From assembly GCA_016713865.1 (NCBI GenBank), contig JADJOG010000005.1, forward strand, positions 62,001 to 126,000: DNA of 64,000 bases, in the 5' to 3' direction. Below, in pieces: positions 31,875 to 39,581 of the stretch (position 1 is the stretch's first letter; each line of letters opens with the position of its first letter). The stretch is from Flavobacteriales bacterium (GTDB lineage: Bacteria; Bacteroidota; Bacteroidia; Flavobacteriales_F; PHOS-HE28). Below the pieces are notes generated by a model. It did not search any database. It was not told where the DNA came from and saw nothing but the letters and a program-made list of their open reading frames with translations. Both the position numbers and the translations under genes were made by a program.

Positions 31875-33662
31875 TTACGCGCGCATGCCGATGACCAAGA
31901 TGTCATCAACCTGCTCGTGCGCGCCGCGCCATGCATTGAATGCATCGTGGAGCATGCGCCGCTGCCGTTCCGGTGGTTGCTGGCTCACCTCCACCAAGAG
32001 CTCGCGGAATCGGCGATAGAGGAACTTCTTCCCCTTGGGCCCGCCGAACTGGTCGGCATAACCATCGGAGAACACATACACCATGTCTCCTTCCTCGAGC
32101 TGCACGCGGTGCTCTTCGAATGCCCGGCCATTCATCTCGAATCCCCCAATCGCCATTTTGGTCGCGGGCAGCGCCATGGTCTCGCCTTGTCGTACTACAT
32201 ATAACGGGCAGTTCGCGCCAGCATAATCCAGGATCCGCTTCTCCCGGTCGTAGCTGCAGAGCGCCATGTCCATGCCATCGCGTATGAGGTGCTGCTCACG
32301 GTCCTTGTGCAGGGCTTCGTAGGCGATTCGATTGAGCTCCTTCAGCACCTCGCCCGGGCGCCAAACACCCCGCTCCTTCGTTACCTGGTTGAGCCCGTTG
32401 TGCCCTACAAGGCTCATGAATGCGCCTGGAACACCATGCCCGGTGCAGTCCACCGCAGCGAAAAGCACCCGGTCCCCCACTTGCTCCATCCAATAGAAAT
32501 CGCCGCTGACAATGTCTTTGGGCCGGTAAAAGACAAAGGCATCGGGAAGCAGCTCCTTAATGCGCCGCTCCGGCGGAAGAATTGAATCCTGCAGCCGCTT
32601 GGCGTAGCGGATACTGTCGGTGACGTTTTTGTACAGCTCAACCACCTTTCGGCTCTGCCGCTCCACCTCCTCCTTCTGCCGCACGACCTCTTCGGTGCGC
32701 TCGGCTACTTTCAGCTCCAGCTCACGCTCACGCTGGCCAAGCTCATCGCGCATCTTCAAGAGCGCATGGCCCAATACATCCTCCTCGCTCAGCGGTTGGT
32801 ACTCGGCCGAGAAATCGCCAGCGGCAACTGCATGAGAGAACTCGGTCGTGCGGCGCAGGCTCTCGACAACGGAGGTTACCGCCTTGCCCATGTCGCCCAC
32901 CTCGTCATTCGATGTACGAACACGGGAGCGGGGGAATACGCCACGGCTAAGACTGAGCATCACGTTGCGCAAACGGTGCAGGGGACCTACGATATCCCGG
33001 ATAATCAGGAAGGCAACGATGGCGCCCACCACCACAAGGCCTAGTCCCAGATAGAGCACGAAGAACTTGAGCGAGTCGAAGCTGCGCAGCATGCCACTGC
33101 TGAGTTCGCGGCGCTTCCGCTCTTGCAGGTCGAGCAATCGGTCCAGCTCGGCGATCACGAGCGCGTGCTGCTGATCAATGGGGCCTCCTTCTTCCGCAAG
33201 CCCTGTGCGTTCCATGTGGATGAATGGGTCGTTGTAGCTCTCGAGCGAGGGCAGCATGGCCTTCACGCGATCATGCAGCACGAACAGCTCATCCATTCGT
33301 GCGCTCACATTCCCCATGATGGCCACCTCAGACGGCTCCCACGCACTCATCAGGGTGTCAATCTGATCAAGCACCCGCGGCAGCTCGATCGTGGTGATGG
33401 CTACGAGCGCTGTCTTCTCGGGTGCATCGGCGCGACTCTCGAGCAGGGCCCAATGCTTGATGAGCATGTGTGAGGTGACCGTGAGGTTGCGCAGCCTCAC
33501 CAGTGCATCAACCGATGGCGCATACACATCATTGATCTCCTCGTTGATTCCCCGGCTGCGCTCCAGGGTGCGATTGGTGAGCAGAACAACGAGCAGGGCG
33601 AAGAAAATGAACAGGCCGAAGCCCAACCCGATTTTGCGCCCGATGGTGAGCCGGAAGCGCAT
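31875..33662 (-). CDS. HAMP-domain SpoIIE-type serine phosphatase
   Basis: 595 residues: an N-terminal helix (GLGFGLFIFFALLVVLLTN), a four-helix-bundle sensor of about 160 residues, a second transmembrane helix (FFVLYLGLGLVVVGAIVAFL), a HAMP domain (residues about 215-265), a coiled coil (ERELELKVAERTEEVVRQKE) and a C-terminal PP2C-type phosphatase. The phosphatase has ISG/VSGDFYWMEQVGDRVLFA, DCTGHGVPGAFMSLVGHN and DGMDMALCSYD, matching SpoIIE/RsbU. Such enzymes dephosphorylate anti-anti-sigma factors in partner-switch systems. It is third in a tight operon with a TPR protein and a YfiR-like protein (spacers of 1 base). Confidence 0.93.
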   Translation of the reverse strand: MRFRLTIGRKIGLGFGLFIFFALLVVLLTNRTLERSRGINEEINDVYAPSVDALVRLRNLTVTSHMLIKHWALLESRADAPEKTALVAITTIELPRVLDQIDTLMSAWEPSEVAIMGNVSARMDELFVLHDRVKAMLPSLESYNDPFIHMERTGLAEEGGPIDQQHALVIAELDRLLDLQERKRRELSSGMLRSFDSLKFFVLYLGLGLVVVGAIVAFLIIRDIVGPLHRLRNVMLSLSRGVFPRSRVRTSNDEVGDMGKAVTSVVESLRRTTEFSHAVAAGDFSAEYQPLSEEDVLGHALLKMRDELGQRERELELKVAERTEEVVRQKEEVERQSRKVVELYKNVTDSIRYAKRLQDSILPPERRIKELLPDAFVFYRPKDIVSGDFYWMEQVGDRVLFAAVDCTGHGVPGAFMSLVGHNGLNQVTKERGVWRPGEVLKELNRIAYEALHKDREQHLIRDGMDMALCSYDREKRILDYAGANCPLYVVRQGETMALPATKMAIGGFEMNGRAFEEHRVQLEEGDMVYVFSDGYADQFGGPKGKKFLYRRFRELLVEVSQQPPERQRRMLHDAFNAWRGAHEQVDDILVIGMRA

Positions 33663-33663
33663 G

Positions 33664-34548
33664 TTACCGGTCTTGTTGTGGCGGCAGCGCCTCGTACAGT
33701 TGGCGGAACTTCTCGGAGTTCATCTCGTCCTGCAGGCTGTAATAGATGCCCTCGAGCCCAAGCAGGGTTTCCTTTCGGCCTGGATTCATGTCGTGCGCCT
33801 TCAACATGAACGGCAGAGCGAGTTGGAAGTACTCGCGCGCTACCTCCTGCACCTGTTGCATGGTGATGATGTCCGCTTCGGCCTGCAGCGTCCTGATGCG
33901 AGAGACTCCCATATTGTAGAAGAGCGTGGCCAGATTGTAATTGGCGCCATAGTTCCCGGGATCGATTCGCAGAACGCCGCGGAATGTCTCAGTGGCTTTT
34001 TCGAACCATTCCATCCGTGCGCGGTCCTCATTGTGCCGCTTCGTATAGAGTGTGCCCAGGGCGTTTGAGAATTCGATCTCCCGGTTGCGCAGGTCGGCCT
34101 TAGGCTGCAAGCGCAACACCGCCTCGCGGTAGTTGTCGAAAAGGCTCACAGCGCGCTCATCAAGTCCATCGGACAGCGCTTTAGCCGCCTCGTTGAAGCA
34201 CGACCGGGAGAGGTAGTCATATGCCTGTACGGCGTTCTCCTTATAGGTGCTATCCGTATCGAGCCGCATGCATGTGTAAAGGCTCGTCAAGGCCGTATCC
34301 CTGGCGCTATCGCCCTGCGGCGTTCCTGCCGCGCCCTTGTAAACGTCTTTGTAAACGAAACCGCGCAAGAGCCAAGCCTCCGCATTCCGCGCATGCCGAT
34401 CGCTCGAGGTGGCCTGATCCACCAGGGCGAGTGCGCCCTTCAGGTCGCCAGACTGGTACTTGCGCAACGCCTCCACCAATGGGTCCTGAGCGCGCGCAGC
34501 GAAGCCCACGATGATGGCAAGCAAGAGGATATATGCGCGGGTTACCAT
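33664..34548 (-). CDS. Tetratricopeptide-repeat protein, exported
   Basis: 294 residues. A signal peptide (YILLLAIIVGFAARAQDP) is followed by degenerate TPR-like helices, such as ALRKYQSGDLKGALALVDQA and NAEAWLLRGFVYKDVYKGAA, up to GRKETLLGLEGIYYSLQDEM. It may act as a periplasmic adaptor. The flanking genes are a YfiR-like protein (1 base upstream) and the phosphatase (1 base downstream), so the three are translated together and probably form one signalling unit. Confidence 0.82.
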   Translation of the reverse strand: MVTRAYILLLAIIVGFAARAQDPLVEALRKYQSGDLKGALALVDQATSSDRHARNAEAWLLRGFVYKDVYKGAAGTPQGDSARDTALTSLYTCMRLDTDSTYKENAVQAYDYLSRSCFNEAAKALSDGLDERAVSLFDNYREAVLRLQPKADLRNREIEFSNALGTLYTKRHNEDRARMEWFEKATETFRGVLRIDPGNYGANYNLATLFYNMGVSRIRTLQAEADIITMQQVQEVAREYFQLALPFMLKAHDMNPGRKETLLGLEGIYYSLQDEMNSEKFRQLYEALPPQQDR

Positions 34549-34549
34549 G

Positions 34550-35104
34550 CTATTCCACCACGCGATGGGCGAGATTCTTCAGGGTTAGGCCAACCACTAG
34601 GCCGTGCGATTTGGCATTGGACAAGCTGATCTCGTACTTCAAGAGGTTGTCCACTTTCACGAAATTCACGACCGCGCCATCCTCCAATGCGCCGGTGTAT
34701 TCCGTCACAACCATTGTCGGCTTGCCTTGCATTCGCTTGTATACCTCAGGCAAGAGCGAGAGCTCGCTCTTCCCAACGAAAAGGATATGGCACCGTTCCG
34801 CGTCGGCGCTTCGCGGCAGCTTGCGCACCTCGATCGGTTGTTTACCGATGGCGCGGGTGCTGTATTGCTTGATCAGCTCCTGATAGAGGTTTGCGCCGCC
34901 AATAACCCCGATGATGAAGTTGCCTTGCCGCATGCCCTCGTCCTTCCACTCCACCAGCTTGGCGATGTTGTAGATGTAGTTGGCCTGCAGTATGGATGTT
35001 GTATCCTTTTCGGCATCGCGCGGCTGCTGAACCGCCGAGCATAGCAGCAGGGGCAACGCTAGCAATAAGCGCTTCACTCGCACTCCCGGTCCTGCTGTAC
35101 TCAT
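34550..35104 (-). CDS. YfiR-family periplasmic protein (DUF4154)
   Basis: 184 residues from ATG 35104; a GTG at 35077 (VKRLLLALPLLLCSAV) is an alternative that starts at the signal peptide. The mature protein has SILQANYIYNIAKLVEWKDE, the YfiR opening (AxFLxxLxxxVxWP-like), then NFIIGVIGGANLYQELIK and CHILFVGKSELSLLPEV. In proteobacteria YfiR is a periplasmic repressor of a diguanylate cyclase. No cyclase gene is here; the partner is instead a SpoIIE phosphatase. The start is 28 bases from the divergent M28 peptidase gene. Confidence 0.85.
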   Translation of the reverse strand: MSTAGPGVRVKRLLLALPLLLCSAVQQPRDAEKDTTSILQANYIYNIAKLVEWKDEGMRQGNFIIGVIGGANLYQELIKQYSTRAIGKQPIEVRKLPRSADAERCHILFVGKSELSLLPEVYKRMQGKPTMVVTEYTGALEDGAVVNFVKVDNLLKYEISLSNAKSHGLVVGLTLKNLAHRVVE

Positions 35105-35132
35105 AGATTTGATCGCGCGCCTGCCCAATCCC

Positions 35133-36617
35133 ATGCCGATCACGCTCAGCATCAGGCAAAGTATCCGCCTGCTTCGCCTCTCTCCGTTGGTTTTTGCCGC
35201 GGTCTGTCAACACATTCCTGTTAACGGTAATTGCCAAGGCGAATACCTCAAGGCATACGACCGCACCTGCCAGCAAGGGTCGCGTGGCTACGAGTGGCTT
35301 CGCTGGAGCACGCTCGCCATCGGCCATCGGCTAACCGGCAGTGCGCAAGGGGCTATGGCAGAGAAAGCTGCAGACAGCCTTTTTCGCATGAGCGGTTTGC
35401 CGCATGTATCGCGCTTCCCATTCAGCGCGCAAGCCTGGTCGCGTGGTGCGGTGCGGGTTACCGTCGGCGATGGTGAAGGCTTCAGGCACCTGGCAGCGGT
35501 GGCGTTAGCGAATACACCGCTCGAGTCGCATGTGGAGGCTCCCCTGCTCGATGCGGGAAATGGCCTTCATGCAGACTGGGAGCGCTTAGGCGCATCCACC
35601 AAGGGCCGCGCTGTTCTTGTGAATATCGGCTTGGCCGATGCCGGGGAAGGCGCTCGCAATTTGCACCGTAGCGAGAAAGCCAAGCTCGCCATGGATCACG
35701 GCGCATCTGCTTTGCTGTTCGTGAATCAAGCCGAAGGACCGGTGTTGCTCACGGGCACCGCATCGATTGATGGCGCTCTGATTCCCGCGCCCGCTATCTG
35801 CCTCTCATCAGACGACGGTGCCACCCTAAGGAAAGAGCTCGCGAAAGGCGCGGCCCTCTCCGCACGAATCGACATGAGCAACACGAGTTCCGTCGTGCAG
35901 GCAAACAACATCATCGCGGAAATACCAGGCAGCACCAAGCCCGAAGAGGTGATTCTTGTTGGAGGGCACCTCGACTGTTGGGACTTGGCTACGGGTGCCA
36001 CCGACAATGGGCTTGGCTCTTTCTCCATTCTCGATATGGCGCGTGCCATGGCTGGCATGCCTTTCAAGCCTGAGCGCACCATCCGATTCGTGCTGTTCAT
36101 GGGTGAGGAGCAAGGCCTGCTCGGCTCGCGCGCCCTCGTTGAGCATTACAAGAAGGTCGGCGAGATCTCTCGGATTCGCTGCATGGTGAACCTTGACATG
36201 AGCGGCAACCCGCAGGGTTTCGGCATTGGGGGGCCCAAGGAATGGTCGGAAGTGGTCACGCGATCATGCGCGGCCATTCGCGAAGTGGATAGCGCAGCCT
36301 TCGCTGGCCGGGTGAGCCAAGAAGTGTGGCTCCACAGCGACCATCAGCCTTTCCTGCTCGCTGGTGTTCCGGTCATTTACCCGCTTAGCGACCTGGGCAA
36401 ACACGTTTACGGCTGCTACCACAGTAGCTGCGACGACATCCACCTGGTTGAGCCGCAAGCGATGGTGAATAATGCGCGATTCGTGGGCGCCCTGCTCTAT
36501 CTGCTTGCCGCCGAGCCTGCGCTTCCAGCGCATTTCACAGAAGAAGCACTGAGGGAAAGGCTCATTGAAGCCGGGCTGGAGCAAGCCCTAAGGATCGGAG
36601 GCGACTGGCCGTGGTGA
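35133..36617 (+). CDS. M28-family metallopeptidase (exported)
   Basis: 494 residues from ATG 35133; an earlier TTG is possible. A signal peptide (LLRLSPLVFAAVCQHIPVNG) precedes a PA-like insert at about residues 120-240 (GRAVLVNIGLADAGEGARNL). The zinc aminopeptidase core has GGHLDCWDLATGATDNGLGS (first metal ligands), FVLFMGEEQGLLGSR (catalytic Glu), MVNLDMSGNPQGF and SDHQPFLLAGVPVIYPLSDL. All metal ligands look intact. It should cleave N-terminal residues or dipeptides outside the cytoplasm. It is divergent from the YfiR operon. Confidence 0.93.
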   Translation: MPITLSIRQSIRLLRLSPLVFAAVCQHIPVNGNCQGEYLKAYDRTCQQGSRGYEWLRWSTLAIGHRLTGSAQGAMAEKAADSLFRMSGLPHVSRFPFSAQAWSRGAVRVTVGDGEGFRHLAAVALANTPLESHVEAPLLDAGNGLHADWERLGASTKGRAVLVNIGLADAGEGARNLHRSEKAKLAMDHGASALLFVNQAEGPVLLTGTASIDGALIPAPAICLSSDDGATLRKELAKGAALSARIDMSNTSSVVQANNIIAEIPGSTKPEEVILVGGHLDCWDLATGATDNGLGSFSILDMARAMAGMPFKPERTIRFVLFMGEEQGLLGSRALVEHYKKVGEISRIRCMVNLDMSGNPQGFGIGGPKEWSEVVTRSCAAIREVDSAAFAGRVSQEVWLHSDHQPFLLAGVPVIYPLSDLGKHVYGCYHSSCDDIHLVEPQAMVNNARFVGALLYLLAAEPALPAHFTEEALRERLIEAGLEQALRIGGDWPW

Positions 36618-36626
36618 TTGACCGCG

Positions 36627-37148
36627 CTATTCGCCGCCTTTCGAATTACCACTCTCGGCGCCCTTCATGGCAACCAGGTCGCGGTCGAACAGATAGAGAC
36701 CACCCTTGTCGTTGCCAATCAGATTGAGCTTATCGATAAGCGTCCGCGCAAGCGCCTATTCCTCGGTCTGCTCCCGCACGTACCACTGCATGAAGTTGTG
36801 CGTGGTGTAATCCTTCTCCTTCAAGCAGAGATCCACAACGCCATTGATTTCGTTGGTCACCTTGGTCTCGTGATCGAGCAGGGCCCGGAAAATGTCGGTG
36901 ATGGTCTTGAAGCTTGTGCCCGGCTGCTTCAGGGCGGGAATGATGGCGCGACCACCGCGCTCGTTGATGAACTTGACGAGCTTGAGCATGTGCATGCGCT
37001 CCTCGTCGCTGTGGCGGTAGAGGAAGGCGGCCGTTCCACCAAGGCCCTGGTTCTCGGCCCACGAGGCCATGGCGAGGTATGCTTGACTGCTTGCGGCCTC
37101 GATGGCCACTTGTCCGTTAAGCGCTGCTTCGATTTTCTTGGATAGCAT
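36627..37148 (-). CDS. Ferritin with an in-frame TAG
   Basis: The reading from ATG 37148 (MLSKKIEAALNGQVAIEAAS) is a bacterial ferritin with ferroxidase residues in the first and third helices (YLAMASWAENQG, SDEERMHMLKLVKFINERG, NFMQWYVREQTEE). A TAG at 36756-36758 ends it at 130 residues. Beyond the TAG the same frame reads ALARTLIDKLNLIGNDKGGL then YLFDRDL, the expected ferritin C-terminus, to a second TAG at 36627-36629, total 173 codons. The natural codon was probably GAG. Unlike the other broken genes here, no indel is needed. An in-frame ATG upstream at 37181 is an alternative start. It should store iron oxidised by the ferroxidase centre. Confidence 0.9.
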
Positions 37149-37195
37149 GTTGTGGTGTTCTGGTGACAAAGTAAGCGCCATCAGGGGCGCGGTGT

Positions 37196-37759
37196 TCAGC
37201 GCTTGTTGAAGTTGTTCATCGCGTTCGCGACGCCCAGCAGTCCGAACTGGAGCACGGCTTTCGCTGCGAGTTCGATACGCTCGCCCAGGGTCTTGCGCTC
37301 CGCTTCATTCCATGCGCCCAGGACGTATTCGCTCTGCCGGCCCTTCGGGAAATCGCTTCCTATTCCGAAGCGTAAGCGGGGGAACTCCTCTGTACCAATC
37401 AGTTCGATGATGCTCGTGAGCCCATTGTGCCCGCCTGCTCCGCCTTTGGCCCGGATGCGAATGGTGCCGAAAGGGATGGCCAAGTCGTCTGCGATCACCA
37501 GCACGCGCTCGGCCGGAATGCCCTCTTGCTCCATCCAATAACGAACGGCCTTGCCGCTGAGATTCATGAACGTGCTTGGCTTGATCAGGATGAAGGTCCT
37601 GCCTTTGTGGCGCAGCTCGGCGCGGTCGCCATACCGGTCGGGGGCGAAACGCGCTTCGGCAGCAGCGGCCAAGTGGTCGAGCACCTGAAAGCCGATGTTG
37701 TGCCTTGTGCCAGCGTACTCCGGCCCTGGATTGCCAAGGCCAACAATCAAGTGCTTCAT
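37196..37759 (-). CDS. pth: Peptidyl-tRNA hydrolase
   Basis: 187 residues from ATG 37759 (MKHLIVGLGNPGPEYAGTRH). The catalytic histidine is in TRHNIGF near residue 20; KPSTFMNLSGKAVRYWM, ADDLAIPFGTIRIRAKGGAG and GHNGLTSIIELIGTEEFPRL complete the Pth signature. It frees tRNA from stalled peptidyl-tRNA. The gene follows rplY in the same direction, the common rplY-pth order. The frame continues upstream without a stop but not with family similarity. Confidence 0.97.
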   Translation of the reverse strand: MKHLIVGLGNPGPEYAGTRHNIGFQVLDHLAAAAEARFAPDRYGDRAELRHKGRTFILIKPSTFMNLSGKAVRYWMEQEGIPAERVLVIADDLAIPFGTIRIRAKGGAGGHNGLTSIIELIGTEEFPRLRFGIGSDFPKGRQSEYVLGAWNEAERKTLGERIELAAKAVLQFGLLGVANAMNNFNKR

Positions 37760-37826
37760 GTGGATCGCAAAGAAACGAGCCCCGACAAGGTCGAGGGCCC
37801 GTAGCATTCGAAGTTGATTGATGCGA

Positions 37827-38495
37827 TTACTTCTTCGCGGCAGGTTTCGCCTCCGCGGCTTTCGCATCGGCGGCTGGCTTGGCACCTGCGGCAGGCGTAC
37901 CAGCGGCGGGAGCGGCGCCGGGGGCGGCTGCGGCAGTTGCGGCCTCCTCCACCTTCTTCGGCATCTTAAGCGTGGCCACCACGTCGGTTTCGTTCTCCAG
38001 CACTGTAAGCCCATCGAGCTTCAGATCGCTCACGTGTATGGTCTGGTTCAGCTTCAGGCCGCTCACATCCACATCGAGGTGTGCCGGAATACGAGCAGGA
38101 AGGCCCTTCACCGTCACCTTCCGCATGGTCTGGTTCAGCTTGCCGCCCTCACGAACACCGGGGGCTTGGCCCACCAGACGAACAGCGAGGCGCACGCGCG
38201 CTTCACGATCCTCCTTCAGCTCCATGAAATCAACGTGGATCACATTGTCGCCAACGGGGTGGAATTGCTTCTGGTGCACCATGGCAAGGGTCTTATTGCC
38301 GTCGATGTCGAGCTCGATGCTGTTGACGTCGGCGGTGAATACCACTTTGCGCAGGGCTGCCTCCTCCACACTGAAGTGAACGGTGTTGCCGCCGCCATAG
38401 AGCACGCAAGGCACGCGCTTAGCGCGTCGGAGCTGTGCGGCGGACTTTGTGCCGGTGTTGTTGCGGGCGGCGCCGCTGAGGGCTACTGTGTTCAT
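37827..38495 (-). CDS. rplY: 50S ribosomal protein L25 (CTC family)
   Basis: 222 residues. The L25 domain (RRAKRVPCVLYGGGNTVHFS through NVIHVDFMELKEDREARV) is followed by the longer CTC-type C-terminal beta domain (VKGLPARIPAHLDVDVSGLK) and an Ala/Pro/Lys-rich tail. L25 binds 5S rRNA. The low-complexity tail is typical of the family in Bacteroidota. It lies 13 bases after prs, forming prs-rplY-pth. Confidence 0.96.
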   Translation of the reverse strand: MNTVALSGAARNNTGTKSAAQLRRAKRVPCVLYGGGNTVHFSVEEAALRKVVFTADVNSIELDIDGNKTLAMVHQKQFHPVGDNVIHVDFMELKEDREARVRLAVRLVGQAPGVREGGKLNQTMRKVTVKGLPARIPAHLDVDVSGLKLNQTIHVSDLKLDGLTVLENETDVVATLKMPKKVEEAATAAAAPGAAPAAGTPAAGAKPAADAKAAEAKPAAKK

Positions 38496-38508
38496 GGCCT
38501 TCTGTTGT

Positions 38509-39456
38509 TTACGCGATGATGAAATGGCTGCTGATGCTCTCGTGGCTGCGCACGCGGCGGATCACATCCGCGAAGAGCTGCGATACGCTGAGCACTTTGA
38601 TCTTGCTGGTCTGCGCGAGCTTCTCGGCAGAAGTGGGAATAGTGTCTGTGACGATGATCTCGGTAAGCGCACTGTTCTCGATGCGCGCACAAGCGTCGCC
38701 ACTCAGAACGGCGTGTGTACAAACAGCGCGCACACTGGTGGCGCCGAGGTCCATCATCATGTCGGCGGCCTTGGTGAGCGTGCCCGCGGTGTCGATCATG
38801 TCGTCCACGAGCACAACGTTCTTGTCCTTCACGTCACCAATCACTGTCATGCGCTCGATCTGGTTGGCCACTTTGCGCTGCTTGTAGCAGATGGCCATGT
38901 CGCAGCCCAAGTGCTTGCTGTAGGCATTGGCGCGCTTGGTGCCGCCGGTATCGGGCGCCGCCATCACCAGGTCGGGCAGGTTCATGGACTTGATGTGCGG
39001 CAGGAAGATGGTGCTGGCGAAAAGGTGATCGACTGGCACCTCGAAGAAGCCCTGGATCTGGTCGGCGTGCAGATCCATGGTCATGATGCGGTCCACGCCG
39101 GCGGCGGTGAGCATGTTGGCCACCAGCTTGGCGCCCACCGAAACGCGGGGCTTGTCCTTGCGGTCCTGCCGGGCGAAACCGAAGTAGGGCATCACGGCCA
39201 CGATGCGCTTGGCGCTGGCGCGCTTGGCGGCATCAACCATGAGCAGCAGCTCGAAGAGGTTGTCGCTGGGCGGGAAGGTGCTCTGCACGATGAAGACCAG
39301 CTCGCCGCGCACGGTTTCCTCGAAGCTGGGCTGGAACTCGCCATCGCTGAAGCGGCTCACGGCCACCTCGCCCAAGCGCTCGCCACTGGCCGCAGCAATC
39401 TGCTCCGCCAAGTATTTGGTGGCGGTACCGCTGAAGATTTTGGCGCTCTCGAGCAT
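38509..39456 (-). CDS. prs: Ribose-phosphate pyrophosphokinase
   Basis: 315 residues, MLESAKIFSGTATKYLAEQI. Key segments are KRIVAVMPYFGFARQDRKDK (ATP/ribose region), TMDLHADQIQGFFEVPVDHL, and VVLVDDMIDTAGTLTKAADM, the PRPP-binding loop. It makes PRPP for nucleotide and histidine synthesis. It is the first gene of the leftward prs-rplY-pth unit, and the 125-base gap to rnr is divergent. Confidence 0.98.
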   Translation of the reverse strand: MLESAKIFSGTATKYLAEQIAAASGERLGEVAVSRFSDGEFQPSFEETVRGELVFIVQSTFPPSDNLFELLLMVDAAKRASAKRIVAVMPYFGFARQDRKDKPRVSVGAKLVANMLTAAGVDRIMTMDLHADQIQGFFEVPVDHLFASTIFLPHIKSMNLPDLVMAAPDTGGTKRANAYSKHLGCDMAICYKQRKVANQIERMTVIGDVKDKNVVLVDDMIDTAGTLTKAADMMMDLGATSVRAVCTHAVLSGDACARIENSALTEIIVTDTIPTSAEKLAQTSKIKVLSVSQLFADVIRRVRSHESISSHFIIA

Positions 39457-39581
39457 GGCCCTGTTTCCCGAAACGGGCCGCGAATGTAGAGATCCTCAGC
39501 GGGTTATCAACACCTGTGGGTTGTGCGGGGGGCGGAGGGCGGCGGATACCTTCGGCGCCGGTCCTCTCATCAGGACCCCAG

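Noticed and set aside
36750..36765. Special decoding (pyrrolysine or similar) at the ferritin TAG
   Set aside because: Nothing in this window supports recoding, and ferritin has no such residue in known members; nonsense mutation or base error is simpler.
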